Assembly (NCBI RefSeq): GCF_024170465.1
Contig: NZ_JALJYF010000001.1
Location: 310,001 to 374,000, forward strand
Source: Natronospira proteinivora
GTDB taxonomy: Bacteria; Pseudomonadota; Gammaproteobacteria; Natronospirales; Natronospiraceae
DNA length: 64,000 nt
Direction of reading: 5' to 3'
Both the position numbers and the translations under genes were made by a program. Positions 44,064 to 51,926 of this stretch are shown here, piece after piece (positions within the stretch are counted from its first letter, which is position 1; each line of letters begins with the position of its first letter). The notes under the pieces were generated by a model. That model saw nothing but the letters and a program-made list of their open reading frames with translations. It had not been told where the DNA came from and did no database searches.

Positions 44064-45563
44064 ATGGGCCGCTTATCCCGCCTGAGTCTTCACCTCCGCC
44101 TCAGTCTCCGTGTTCGTCTTCTGTTGGGGATTGTGCTGCCCTTGTTGGTGGCGGTTTTGCTCACCATGACGGCGGTGCTCGCAACCATTGAGCAGCGGGC
44201 CGAGCAGCGGATGCAGCAGGATATTGAACTGATCGCTCATGCGATCCAGCTTCCGGTGAGTTACAGCATGGAGCGGGATCGTCGTGGTTCCGTCCACCAG
44301 GCACTGGAATCGGTATTTCAGCTGGATCAGGTCTACGGGGCCTATGTCTACGATTCGGACGGGGAGCAGATTGCCGCTGTCGGGGCGGTCAGGCCTCGCC
44401 ATGAGCCGGATATTGTTCAGGATGTCACCCTGACCGGTGAAGATGAGGCCGGCCAGTATGAGGAGATTGATGGCCGGGATGTTTATTCCCATTACGTCGC
44501 GCTGACGGATGACGCGACCGGCCAGATTATCGGCTGGTTACAGGTGACGCGACGGGCCAGTGATTTCGAGGAGCATCGCCAGGAAGTCCAGCGTCAAATG
44601 CTGGCGGGCCTGTTGGCGGGGACGGTGGTGGTGTTGCTTCTGGTCATGGTCGGTCATCACCGGGCGGTGGGCCGTTATCTGGGGCCGCTTTCCGGCATCA
44701 TGTCCCGCATTGAGAAGGGTGAGCGGGGCGTTCGGGCGGATGTGGATGGCCCGCGGGAATTGTCCATGCTCGCCCGTTCCCTGAATACCATGCTGGATGC
44801 CATTGAGCGGGCGGAGCAGGAGATTCAGGAGCGCCGCAATACTCAGCTGGAACTGGAAGAGCGTCTGCGGCATTCGGAGAAGCTGGCAGCCATCGGCCGC
44901 CTGGCAGCCGGTATCGCCCATGAGCTGGGGGCCCCCCTGTCGGTGGTGGACGGGCGCGCACGACGGTTGCTGAAAGCGGAATCGGAATCCCTGAGCCTGA
45001 AGGAGCAGGGCAACCTGAAGGATATTCGTCATGAAGTTCAGCGCATGAGCCATATTGTGCGCCAATTGCTGGATTTTGGCCGTGCTTCCAGTCGAGAGCG
45101 GCGCCCTATTGATTCCGCTTCCTTGGTAGATTCCTCCGTGGAACAGGTTCGCGAATTGGCTGAAGCGCGGGCAGTGAGTCTGCAGTTGGATGGTGAAAGA
45201 CCGGGGCCCACTCTGGAAGTGGATCGCATTCGTATTGAACAGGTTTTGGTGAATCTGCTGCGGAACGGGATTCAGGCAGAAGGGGTCAGCCGGCTGAAAG
45301 TACAGTGGCAGGCAGAAGACGAGGGGGTCTGCTTTACAGTGGAAGATGATGGCCGGGGAATTGATCCCGAGGATATGCCACGCTTGTTCGAGCCCTTCTT
45401 TACTACCAAATCCGTAGGTGAGGGAACCGGTCTGGGATTGGCCGTGGTCCACGGCATTGTCAATGAACATCATGGCTGGATTCGGGCGGAGGACAGTGAA
45501 CTCGGCGGCGCCTGTTTCCGTCTCTGCTTACCGGTACGAATCGAGCGGGAGGAAGAACGATGA
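44064..45563 (+). CDS. Sensor histidine kinase paired with a sigma54 response regulator
   Basis: This 499-residue membrane kinase has helix 1 (about 15-37), a periplasmic sensor region (about 38-175) of PAS-like or Cache-like size, helix 2 (about 180-205) and a HAMP linker. The phospho-acceptor H286 is in AGIAHELGAPLSVV, followed by the N-box NLLRNGIQA, DDGRGID and GEGTGLGLAVV. The ATG at 44064 has GGAGG close upstream and avoids an unconserved extension from 44025. It overlaps the response regulator by four bases (ATGA). The input signal is unknown; the divergent secreted DUF4168 proteins suggest an envelope cue. Confidence 0.9.
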   Translation: MGRLSRLSLHLRLSLRVRLLLGIVLPLLVAVLLTMTAVLATIEQRAEQRMQQDIELIAHAIQLPVSYSMERDRRGSVHQALESVFQLDQVYGAYVYDSDGEQIAAVGAVRPRHEPDIVQDVTLTGEDEAGQYEEIDGRDVYSHYVALTDDATGQIIGWLQVTRRASDFEEHRQEVQRQMLAGLLAGTVVVLLLVMVGHHRAVGRYLGPLSGIMSRIEKGERGVRADVDGPRELSMLARSLNTMLDAIERAEQEIQERRNTQLELEERLRHSEKLAAIGRLAAGIAHELGAPLSVVDGRARRLLKAESESLSLKEQGNLKDIRHEVQRMSHIVRQLLDFGRASSRERRPIDSASLVDSSVEQVRELAEARAVSLQLDGERPGPTLEVDRIRIEQVLVNLLRNGIQAEGVSRLKVQWQAEDEGVCFTVEDDGRGIDPEDMPRLFEPFFTTKSVGEGTGLGLAVVHGIVNEHHGWIRAEDSELGGACFRLCLPVRIEREEER

Positions 45564-46945
45564 AAAAGCATCAGGAGCGTATTCTGCTGGTGGAAGACGA
45601 CCCTTCCCTGTCCCGGCTTATTGTGGAAGAGCTGGAAGAGGGGGGTTGGGAAGTCCGGGCTGTGGATACGGCGGAGAAGGCAGTGCCCTTGCTTGAGCAG
45701 TGGGACCCGGCCCTGGTGTTGAGTGATCTGCGTCTTCCGGGGGCCAATGGCATGAGTCTGCTTGAGGAAGCCCAGTCCATGTCTCTGCCACCGGCATTTG
45801 TGATTCTCACCGCCTTTGGCAGCATTGAACAGGCCGTGGAAGCCCTCAAGGCCGGTGCCGACGAGTTCCTCACCAAGCCCATTGATGTGGACCACCTGCT
45901 ACTTACGGTCAAGCGGGTATTGGACAATCATCGTCTGCGCTCCGAGGTCCAGCAGTTCCGGGAAGTGTTCAGTGGTGATGATTTCCACGGCATGGTGGGG
46001 GAAAGCCGGGAAATGCATCGTCTATATGACGAGATTCGTAGTGTGGCGGTGGCCAGTGGTCCGGTGCTGGTGATTGGTGAGAGCGGTACTGGCAAGGAGC
46101 TGGTGGCCCGGGCCATCCACGAGGAAAGCGAACGCCGGGACGGACCTTTCCTGGCGGTCAACTGTGCCGGTATTCCGGCGGACTTGCTGGAAAGCGAATT
46201 TTTCGGCCACACCGCGGGGGCTTTCACCGGGGCGGTAAAACGCCATGAAGGGATTTTTTCCCAGTCCGATGGGGGCACACTGCTACTGGATGAGATCGGC
46301 GAGATGCCCATGAACCTGCAGGCCAAGCTGCTTCGGGTTTTGCAGGAAGGGGTGATCCGTCCGGTGGGCGGAGAATCGGACATCTCGGTGGATGTGCGTA
46401 TCGTGGCGGCCACCAACCGCAATCTGGAAGAGCTGGTGGCGGATGGCGGTTTCCGCGAGGATCTTTTTTATCGCATGGAAACCTTTGCCTTGAATGTACC
46501 CCCTTTGCGGGACCGGGGAATGGATCTGGAAATGCTGGCCGCCCGCTTCATGCGTCGCTTCAGCTTGCAGCAAGGCCGGGAGGTGGAAGGCTTTTCCAGT
46601 GAAGCCATGGCGGCCCTGAAGCGCCATCCCTTCCCCGGCAATGTCCGGGAGCTGCAGAATGCGGTGGAAAGGGCCGTGACTTTCTGCCACGGCGACACCA
46701 TTCAGGTGGAGCACCTGCCCACCCGCATTCGCAATTATCGGGAGGACGAGACCAGTACCCATGCGGGCGGTGTTCGTACCGGCCTGCTGGAAAAGCTCAC
46801 CGAAGGCCAGGCCCTGCCCAGTCTGGAAGAACTGGAGGGACGCTATATTCGCCATGTACTTGAGCAAGTGGATGGCAACAAGCGCCAAGCTGCCAGCATT
46901 CTGGGGGTCAGCCGTCAGACCCTTTATCGCAAACTGCCTTCCTGA
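45560..46945 (+). CDS. sigma54-dependent response regulator (NtrC family)
   Basis: The 461-residue protein has a receiver domain (1-120) with D13/D14, phospho-acceptor D56, T84 and K106. The AAA+ activator domain has Walker A GESGTGKE (173-180) and the sigma54-contact loop GAFTGA (220-225), both intact. A Fis-type C-terminal HTH ends KRQAASILGVSRQTLYRKL. It should therefore activate RpoN promoters when phosphorylated by the upstream kinase. Two sigma54-type promoters sit 1.6 and 3.0 kb away, in front of the DUF4168 genes, which makes it the likely activator of those genes. Confidence 0.93.
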   Translation: MKKHQERILLVEDDPSLSRLIVEELEEGGWEVRAVDTAEKAVPLLEQWDPALVLSDLRLPGANGMSLLEEAQSMSLPPAFVILTAFGSIEQAVEALKAGADEFLTKPIDVDHLLLTVKRVLDNHRLRSEVQQFREVFSGDDFHGMVGESREMHRLYDEIRSVAVASGPVLVIGESGTGKELVARAIHEESERRDGPFLAVNCAGIPADLLESEFFGHTAGAFTGAVKRHEGIFSQSDGGTLLLDEIGEMPMNLQAKLLRVLQEGVIRPVGGESDISVDVRIVAATNRNLEELVADGGFREDLFYRMETFALNVPPLRDRGMDLEMLAARFMRRFSLQQGREVEGFSSEAMAALKRHPFPGNVRELQNAVERAVTFCHGDTIQVEHLPTRIRNYREDETSTHAGGVRTGLLEKLTEGQALPSLEELEGRYIRHVLEQVDGNKRQAASILGVSRQTLYRKLPS

Positions 46946-47001
46946 CCCTCCCCTGAGCTGATGCGAATTTTTCCCGTGTAGGGCTTGTCCTGCGGCAATG
47001 A

Positions 47002-47036
47002 CTGTATATACTGACAGTAACTGTCAAAACATACAG
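47002..47036 (+). promoter_or_regulatory. Two tandem SOS (LexA) boxes before lexA
   Basis: CTGTATATACTGACAG (47002-47017) and CTGTCAAAACATACAG (47021-47036) both fit CTG-N10-CAG with A/T-rich middles. The tandem pair matches the arrangement at E. coli lexA and implies autoregulation. Confidence 0.92.
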
Positions 47037-47051
47037 TCCCGGAGGTAGGCA

Positions 47052-47660
47052 ATGGATGACTTGACACTACGCCAGGCCGAAGTGCTTGAGCTAATTCGGC
47101 AAGTGATTGAAAACACAGGTCGCCCGCCCACCCGGGCCGAGATTTCCGAGCATCTGGGCTTCAGCTCGGCCAATGCCGCCGAGACCCATTTGCGGGCCCT
47201 GGCTCGCAAGGGTGCCATCGAGCTGGTGGCCGGCTCCTCCCGGGGGATTCGCCTGGTGGAGCTGGAAGAACCAGGCCTGCCGGTGGTGGGGCGGGTTGCC
47301 GCCGGTACTCCCATTCTGGCGGAAGAGCATGTGGAAACCCGTTACCGGATGGACCCGGAAGTATTTCAGCCGCGTGCCCATTACCTGCTACAGGTCAAGG
47401 GCATGAGCATGAAGGATGTGGGTATCTTCGAGGGTGATCTAGTGGCCGTGCATCGTGCCACTGATGTACGCAATGGGCAGATCGTGGTGGCGCGCCTGGA
47501 CGACGAAGTCACCGTAAAGCGCTTCAAGCAGCGGGGTAAACAGATCTGGTTGCTGCCCGAAAATGAGGAATTCGAGCCCATCGACGTGGATCTGGAAACC
47601 CAGACCCTGGTGCTGGAAGGGGTCGTGGTTGGTGTCATCCGCAACGGCCGAATTCAATGA
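47052..47660 (+). CDS. lexA: SOS repressor LexA
   Basis: LexA represses DNA-damage genes and cleaves itself when stimulated by RecA filaments. The 202-residue protein has a winged-helix DNA-binding domain (1-70). The cleavage site is A84-G85 (RVAAGTPI), and the catalytic pair is S119 (KGMSMKD) and K156 (VTVKRF), numbered as in E. coli LexA. The ribosome binding site GGAGGTAGGC is strong. Two SOS boxes precede it. It is followed by imuA-imuB, the usual partner genes of the inducible mutasome. Confidence 0.97.
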   Translation: MDDLTLRQAEVLELIRQVIENTGRPPTRAEISEHLGFSSANAAETHLRALARKGAIELVAGSSRGIRLVELEEPGLPVVGRVAAGTPILAEEHVETRYRMDPEVFQPRAHYLLQVKGMSMKDVGIFEGDLVAVHRATDVRNGQIVVARLDDEVTVKRFKQRGKQIWLLPENEEFEPIDVDLETQTLVLEGVVVGVIRNGRIQ

Positions 47661-47689
47661 GCACCCCGCTGATTCATCAGCGGGGTGCT
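47660..47689 (+). terminator. Strong hairpin after lexA (no T-run)
   Basis: A perfect 13-bp stem with a 4-base loop begins at the last base of the lexA stop codon: AGCACCCCGCTGA (47660-47672) with TCAGCGGGGTGCT (47677-47689). The lack of a T-run makes it an uncertain terminator; it may instead protect the lexA mRNA end. Confidence 0.5.
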
Positions 47690-47690
47690 A

Positions 47691-47833
47691 GCTACAAGCC
47701 ACAAGCTACAAGCAGTTAGGTGGCATCCCTGACCACCTTGCAGAAATTGGCTCATGCAGATGGGAGTCATTTGTTAGGGAAGGCTGTGATCTCTGGAAAA
47801 GCCGCTTGCAGCTTGTCGCTTGAAGCTTGTAGC
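47691..47833. repeat. AGCTTG-type palindromic repeat, copy 2 (lexA-imuA gap)
   Basis: GCTACAAGCCACAAGCTAC (47691-47709) and the opposing GCTTGCAGCTTGTCGCTTG (47804-47822, continuing to 47833) form an inverted pair. It shares its unit with the repeat at 35450-35602. It fills most of the lexA-imuA gap, in which no SOS box was seen. Confidence 0.75.
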
Positions 47834-47844
47834 TCCTCCTTCCT

Positions 47845-48453
47845 ATGTCTCTTGAAGACGTTTTAGCGGATCCGCGGGTGTTTCGGCCGCGGCGGGCGGA
47901 TCAGTCGGCCGGTCCGGTGTTGTCCACCGGATTCGCGGCGCTGGACCAGGTCCTGCCAAGCGGTGGCTGGCCGCGAGGCGTGCTGGTGGAATTGCTGGCC
48001 GAACAATGGGGCATGGGGGAATTGCGTCTGATCATGCCTGCGCTGGCTTCACTGTCGGCCCGGGGGCGCTGGCTGGTATGGGTGTCACCGCCCTATCTGC
48101 CCTATGCACCGGCCCTGTCTGCCCAGGCGATCAATCCGGGCCATTGCCTGTTGACCCGGCCTGATCATCGGGAAGAACGGGTCTGGGTGGCGGAGCAATC
48201 GCTCAAATCCGGGGCTTGCGGAGCCGTGCTGGCCTGGGATTGTCCCATGAGTGACCGCCATGTCCGGCGTCTGCAGCTGGCCTCGGAAGCCAGCGATGCG
48301 CTGGCTTTCATCTTTCGGCCTGTCAGTGCTGCCCGTCAGCGTTCACCGGCCGCGTTGCGCTTGCAATTGGCGCCGGAACCGGCGGGTCTGCGGCTTACCC
48401 TGCTGAAGGTGAGAGGCGGCCAGGCAGGTCGTGTCAGCCTACCTCTGGATTGA
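47845..48453 (+). CDS. imuA: Mutasome protein ImuA (RecA-like)
   Basis: ImuA is a RecA-like protein needed, with ImuB and DnaE2, for damage-induced mutagenesis. The 202-residue product has the family pattern LSTGFAALDQVLPSGGWPRGVLVELL, where the RecA P-loop is degenerate, followed by VWVSPPYLPYAPAL. It overlaps the first possible imuB start and is in a transcript with it. Its own SOS box was not found; it may be read from lexA. Confidence 0.88.
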   Translation: MSLEDVLADPRVFRPRRADQSAGPVLSTGFAALDQVLPSGGWPRGVLVELLAEQWGMGELRLIMPALASLSARGRWLVWVSPPYLPYAPALSAQAINPGHCLLTRPDHREERVWVAEQSLKSGACGAVLAWDCPMSDRHVRRLQLASEASDALAFIFRPVSAARQRSPAALRLQLAPEPAGLRLTLLKVRGGQAGRVSLPLD

Positions 48454-48469
48454 TTCGAGTCAGTGCCTT

Positions 48470-49990
48470 ATGACCCTGCCCCTGTTTCCGGAACTGCATG
48501 CCTCTTCGACCCAGCCGGCCACCTCGCGGCAACCTCATCTTAAGGCCCTGGCGCCTGCGCGTCCGACTGTACGAAAGCGTCATCCGGTGCTCTGGCTGTG
48601 TCTGCGTTTTCCCGGGTGGTCCCTGCAAGCGTTGAGTGGTGAGCGGGATGTCCCCCTTGTGGTGCTGGAGGGGGAAGGCGGCATGGCCCGGGTGCTGACT
48701 ATGAACCATATTGCGGCCAGGGCGGGGGTGTTGCCCGGGATGCGGCTTTCCGCAGCCCTGTCCCGCCTGGACCGGTCCTGTCTGTTGCACCGGTCTGATG
48801 AACGGGAACAGGCTTGCCTGGCAAACGCGGCGGAGGCGGCCATGGCCTTCACCGACCGGGTGAGTCTGCTTCCTGGGGAAGGGCTCCTGCTGGAAGTGCG
48901 GGGCAGTCTGCGATTGTTTGGGGGATTGGAACCATTGCTGGCGGCGGTGAGCCGGAGCATGCAGGGATTGGGGCTGGTGTTTCGTCATGCCGTGGCCCCC
49001 ACGCCCCTGGCGGCCCAATACCTGGCCCGGGCTGCACCGGCGACGGTGGTGGAAGACAGGTCGGCGTTGGCTGCTGTGCTGGGCCGTTTGCCCTTGGGCT
49101 GCCTGGTCCTGGATGCCCGGACGCAGGCGCAATTGCAGGGAATCGGCTGCCGACGTTTGGCGGATGTGCTGCGTCTGCCCCGGGATGGATTGATGCGTCG
49201 TTTTGGTCCCGAATTGAGCGGCTTGCTGGATCGGGCCCTGGGGCGTCAGCCGGATCCGCGGCCTTGCTGGCGGGGACAGCTGCGGTTTTATGCGGAGCAG
49301 GAATTGCCATCGGAAACCGACCGGATTCCCACGCTGATCCGTCATTGCCGGCCCCTGCTGGTCCGGTTTTGTCATTTTTTGCGTCGACATGACAGCCAGG
49401 TGGCTTGCTTGACCCTGTATGGCCGAACGGAAAGCGGGCCGGCGCTTAGTCTGCGTCTTGCTTTACTGGACAGCCCCCGCACAGCGGATCATTTGGCCGA
49501 ATTGCTGGCCATTCGTCTGGAATCACAGCGTCTTGAGGCCCCCATCCGGGAGATTGAACTTGAGAGCAGCCCCCTGTATCGCTATCAGGGCAGAAGCCGG
49601 GGCCTGTTTCCTGAAGCGGGTGATGCGGGTCGGGAAGGGGAGTTGCTCAATCGTCTGCGCGCCCGTCTGGGGACGTCCCGGGTTTATGCGCTCACCGGCC
49701 GGCCCTGCCATGACCCGGCCCATAGCTGGCAGATCTGTGAGCCGGGGGAGAAAGGGCCGGATTATCGGCGTTCGGATCGCCCTCTCTGGTTACTGCCCCG
49801 GCCCCGGCCCATTAGCGATCTGTCGGCCTATCGGCCGCTAGCCGGCCCGGAGCGGATCGAGACCGGCTGGTGGGAGAGCCGGGACATTTGCCGGGACTAC
49901 TATCGGGCCATTGGCCGGGACGGGGGCGAGGCCTGGATATTCCGAGACCGCAGAAACCGATGCTGGTATCTTCACGGCCTGTTTGGCTGA
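48470..49990 (+). CDS. imuB: Mutasome protein ImuB (inactive Y-family polymerase)
   Basis: ImuB is a Y-family polymerase relative that lacks the catalytic acids and serves as the hub binding the beta clamp, ImuA and DnaE2. The product of 506 residues carries the family start LWLCLRFPGWSLQAL about 41 residues in, where active Y-polymerases have a DxDxFF-like acid motif. GIGCRRLADVLRLPRDGLMRRFG helix-hairpin-helix-like motifs follow, and then a C-terminal little-finger-like region. The ATG at 48470 gives an extra N-terminal stretch of about 39 residues; GTG 48587 would give the more usual length but has no clear ribosome binding site. Confidence 0.9.
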   Translation: MTLPLFPELHASSTQPATSRQPHLKALAPARPTVRKRHPVLWLCLRFPGWSLQALSGERDVPLVVLEGEGGMARVLTMNHIAARAGVLPGMRLSAALSRLDRSCLLHRSDEREQACLANAAEAAMAFTDRVSLLPGEGLLLEVRGSLRLFGGLEPLLAAVSRSMQGLGLVFRHAVAPTPLAAQYLARAAPATVVEDRSALAAVLGRLPLGCLVLDARTQAQLQGIGCRRLADVLRLPRDGLMRRFGPELSGLLDRALGRQPDPRPCWRGQLRFYAEQELPSETDRIPTLIRHCRPLLVRFCHFLRRHDSQVACLTLYGRTESGPALSLRLALLDSPRTADHLAELLAIRLESQRLEAPIREIELESSPLYRYQGRSRGLFPEAGDAGREGELLNRLRARLGTSRVYALTGRPCHDPAHSWQICEPGEKGPDYRRSDRPLWLLPRPRPISDLSAYRPLAGPERIETGWWESRDICRDYYRAIGRDGGEAWIFRDRRNRCWYLHGLFG

Positions 49991-50191
49991 TTCACGCCCA
50001 ATTTTTCGGTGGAACCATGAATGGAACCCTGCGCTTTCTTCATCAAGAATCTGCTTTTCAGCCTCTGCAATATGCTTGAATGCGTTGGTCGCATCCTGCG
50101 GATCGTTGCTGATGTCACATGGGAACTTCCATTGTTTCATTAAGACTGATGAAGGGAGGTGGATGTGGTCTAGCATTGGATGGGAGCCGTC

Positions 50192-50989
50192 ATGGTTCGC
50201 AAGGAGGCTGGAAGTTTCGATAACCCTTTTCTGTCAAATGGATCGGGCCGAGGTTCTCATCGACATATTCACTGGATGTTGCTTGTCTCCCTGGGGTTGC
50301 ATTTAGGTTTAGTGGTTATGCTTGTAAGCTGGCATCCTTTTTCTTGGCCTGTGGATGATGAGTCGGTAGTCAGGGAGTATGTCGTTTCCCTAAACTTGGC
50401 GCGTCAAGATCAGCCTGGGACCGACGGTAGTGAGGGGGCAGTCGCTGACGAGGGGCCAGTGGAGGAGGAAGAGACTGAGGAGGGAATCCAGGAAGAAGCG
50501 CCTCAGAGCGAAACGGAAACCGAGGAGCAGACAGAGCCAAGCGAGGAGGACGCACCCCCCGAGCCTGAAGCCCAGGAAGAGCGTTCGGACACTCCCGCGA
50601 GGACCAGAGCGGAGGACGATGATGAGCAAGCAGAACCGTCACATCGTCTGGATACCAGCACTTTGAGTGAGGATGTACAGTCAGCTGCCCGCAGTGTGGT
50701 TGAAGATAGTCAGGTAGATCAGGATGGAGAGGGAAGATATGGACATGTCTTCAGCCCATCGCTTCGGCAAGATTTGTCACAAAGCCAACGCCCGGAACGT
50801 CCTCAGCCAGCCGGCTCGGAGCGGGTGCAGTCATTCTATGGGGACGATTATATCTTTGGCGAAAACCACTGTTTTCGTGTCAGCGCTACCCAGCACAGTG
50901 GTGAATCGATCGTTTTCCCCATTCCCTGTCCCGATACCGGAGAAGACTCCTTTTCCTTGGATGGCCGCCAAGGTGGATCAGAGCCCTGA
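50192..50989 (+). CDS. TonB-like single-pass protein with long acidic linker
   Basis: The product of 265 residues has a short basic N-terminus and a membrane helix (about 27-46) of the TonB or TolA type (HWMLLVSLGLHLGLVV). A long Glu/Pro/Gln-rich region (about 70-155) follows, in place of the Lys-Pro spacer of TonB, and then a small C-terminal domain with two cysteines (ENHCFRVSA and PIPCPDT). No classical TonB C-terminal domain is visible. It may span the periplasm and act as an adaptor. The start at 50192 follows GGGAG; 50180 is an alternative. It lies after imuB with no obvious functional link. Confidence 0.6.
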   Translation: MVRKEAGSFDNPFLSNGSGRGSHRHIHWMLLVSLGLHLGLVVMLVSWHPFSWPVDDESVVREYVVSLNLARQDQPGTDGSEGAVADEGPVEEEETEEGIQEEAPQSETETEEQTEPSEEDAPPEPEAQEERSDTPARTRAEDDDEQAEPSHRLDTSTLSEDVQSAARSVVEDSQVDQDGEGRYGHVFSPSLRQDLSQSQRPERPQPAGSERVQSFYGDDYIFGENHCFRVSATQHSGESIVFPIPCPDTGEDSFSLDGRQGGSEP

Positions 50990-50998
50990 GCGGTTGGA

Positions 50999-51439
50999 TC
51001 AGTCCCGGCGTTCGTAATCCCCTTCCAGGGTTCGGCGTCCCGCCCGGTCGTGGCCCGGGTGCTGTTGTTGCCAGGCGGGCCCGTACTGGACCTGCATGCG
51101 GGAGAGGGCCCGCTTGATGGCCAGACGACGCAGGGCGGGGATCAGCATGAAAAAGCCCAGCACGTCGGTGGCAAAGCCCGGGGTCAGCAGCAGGCCCCCG
51201 GCAATGGCCAGGGCCACGCCCTCCAGCATTTCCATGGCCGGGGCCATGCCCTGATCCAGATTGCGCCGGGCCCGCATCAGGGTGGACAACCCCTGCATGC
51301 GGATCAGGGTGGCCCCCGCAACCGCAGTGAGAATACAGAGCAGAATAGTGGACAGGGCGCCAATGGACTGACCCACCTGGATCAGAATATAGAGTTCCAC
51401 CAGTGGGACGCCGAAGAACAGCAGCAGGAGAAAGGGCAA
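50999..51439 (-). CDS. fxsA: FxsA family membrane protein
   Basis: FxsA is a small membrane protein linked in E. coli to suppression of F-factor exclusion of phage T7; its broader role is unknown. The 146-residue protein starts MPFLLLLFFGVPLVELYILI, has three or four hydrophobic helices up to about residue 115, and a charged C-terminal tail. The TTG start at 51439 is chosen because GAGG lies 6 bases before it and it gives the usual family N-terminus; a TTG at 51451 is possible. It is convergent with the TonB-like gene. Confidence 0.88.
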   Translation of the reverse strand: MPFLLLLFFGVPLVELYILIQVGQSIGALSTILLCILTAVAGATLIRMQGLSTLMRARRNLDQGMAPAMEMLEGVALAIAGGLLLTPGFATDVLGFFMLIPALRRLAIKRALSRMQVQYGPAWQQQHPGHDRAGRRTLEGDYERRD

Positions 51440-51558
51440 ATGACACCTCAATTGGCCAATAATGAGTTTGTTCAGACAGATTTGGGGGTGATTCTGTTCA
51501 ATTCAAGCGCAAATGCCTCTGATATGAGGCTGCGTCCATATTCAATTGAGTCCTGATC

Positions 51559-51861
51559 ATGGAAAGTGCCTGGTATCTTTACCTGCTGGATTGTGATGGC
51601 CGTCTCTATACTGGCGTGAGCACGGATGTAGCGCGCCGTCTGCGTGAACATCGTCAGGGCCGTTCCCGGGCTGCCCGTTTTACCCGCGGTGCAGGGCAGA
51701 TCGAGCTGGTTTATCAGGTGGCATTGCACAACCGCAGCGAGGCCTTGCGCGCCGAGGCCCGCTTGCGTCGCTTGCGGCGGGCGAGCAAGCAGGCCGTGAT
51801 TGAGGCAGAGCTGGACAGGGAGGCCTTGCTGGATCGTTTGAATATGAGGGCTGGGATTTAG
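51559..51861 (+). CDS. GIY-YIG nuclease family protein (YhbQ-like)
   Basis: This 100-residue protein is a stand-alone GIY-YIG domain. It has WYLYLLDCDGRLYTGVSTDVARRLREH, with the Y-T-G in the IYTGxT position, the catalytic arginine region RRLREHRQG, and E in a late segment (SEALRAEARLRRL). These UPF0213-type proteins are probably structure-specific DNA nucleases, but the biological role is not established. It lies between fxsA (divergent) and dnaE2, whose SOS box begins 33 bases later. Confidence 0.9.
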   Translation: MESAWYLYLLDCDGRLYTGVSTDVARRLREHRQGRSRAARFTRGAGQIELVYQVALHNRSEALRAEARLRRLRRASKQAVIEAELDREALLDRLNMRAGI

Positions 51862-51894
51862 GTGATCTCTTGGCCCGTTTGGCCTAATGCGATA

Positions 51895-51910
51895 CTGTAT
51901 GCATATACAG
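51895..51910 (+). promoter_or_regulatory. SOS (LexA) box of dnaE2
   Basis: CTGTATGCATATACAG is a near-perfect palindromic CTG-N10-CAG box, 16 bases before the dnaE2 start codon. Confidence 0.93.
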
Positions 51911-51926
51911 TTTTCGTGGTAGGCCC

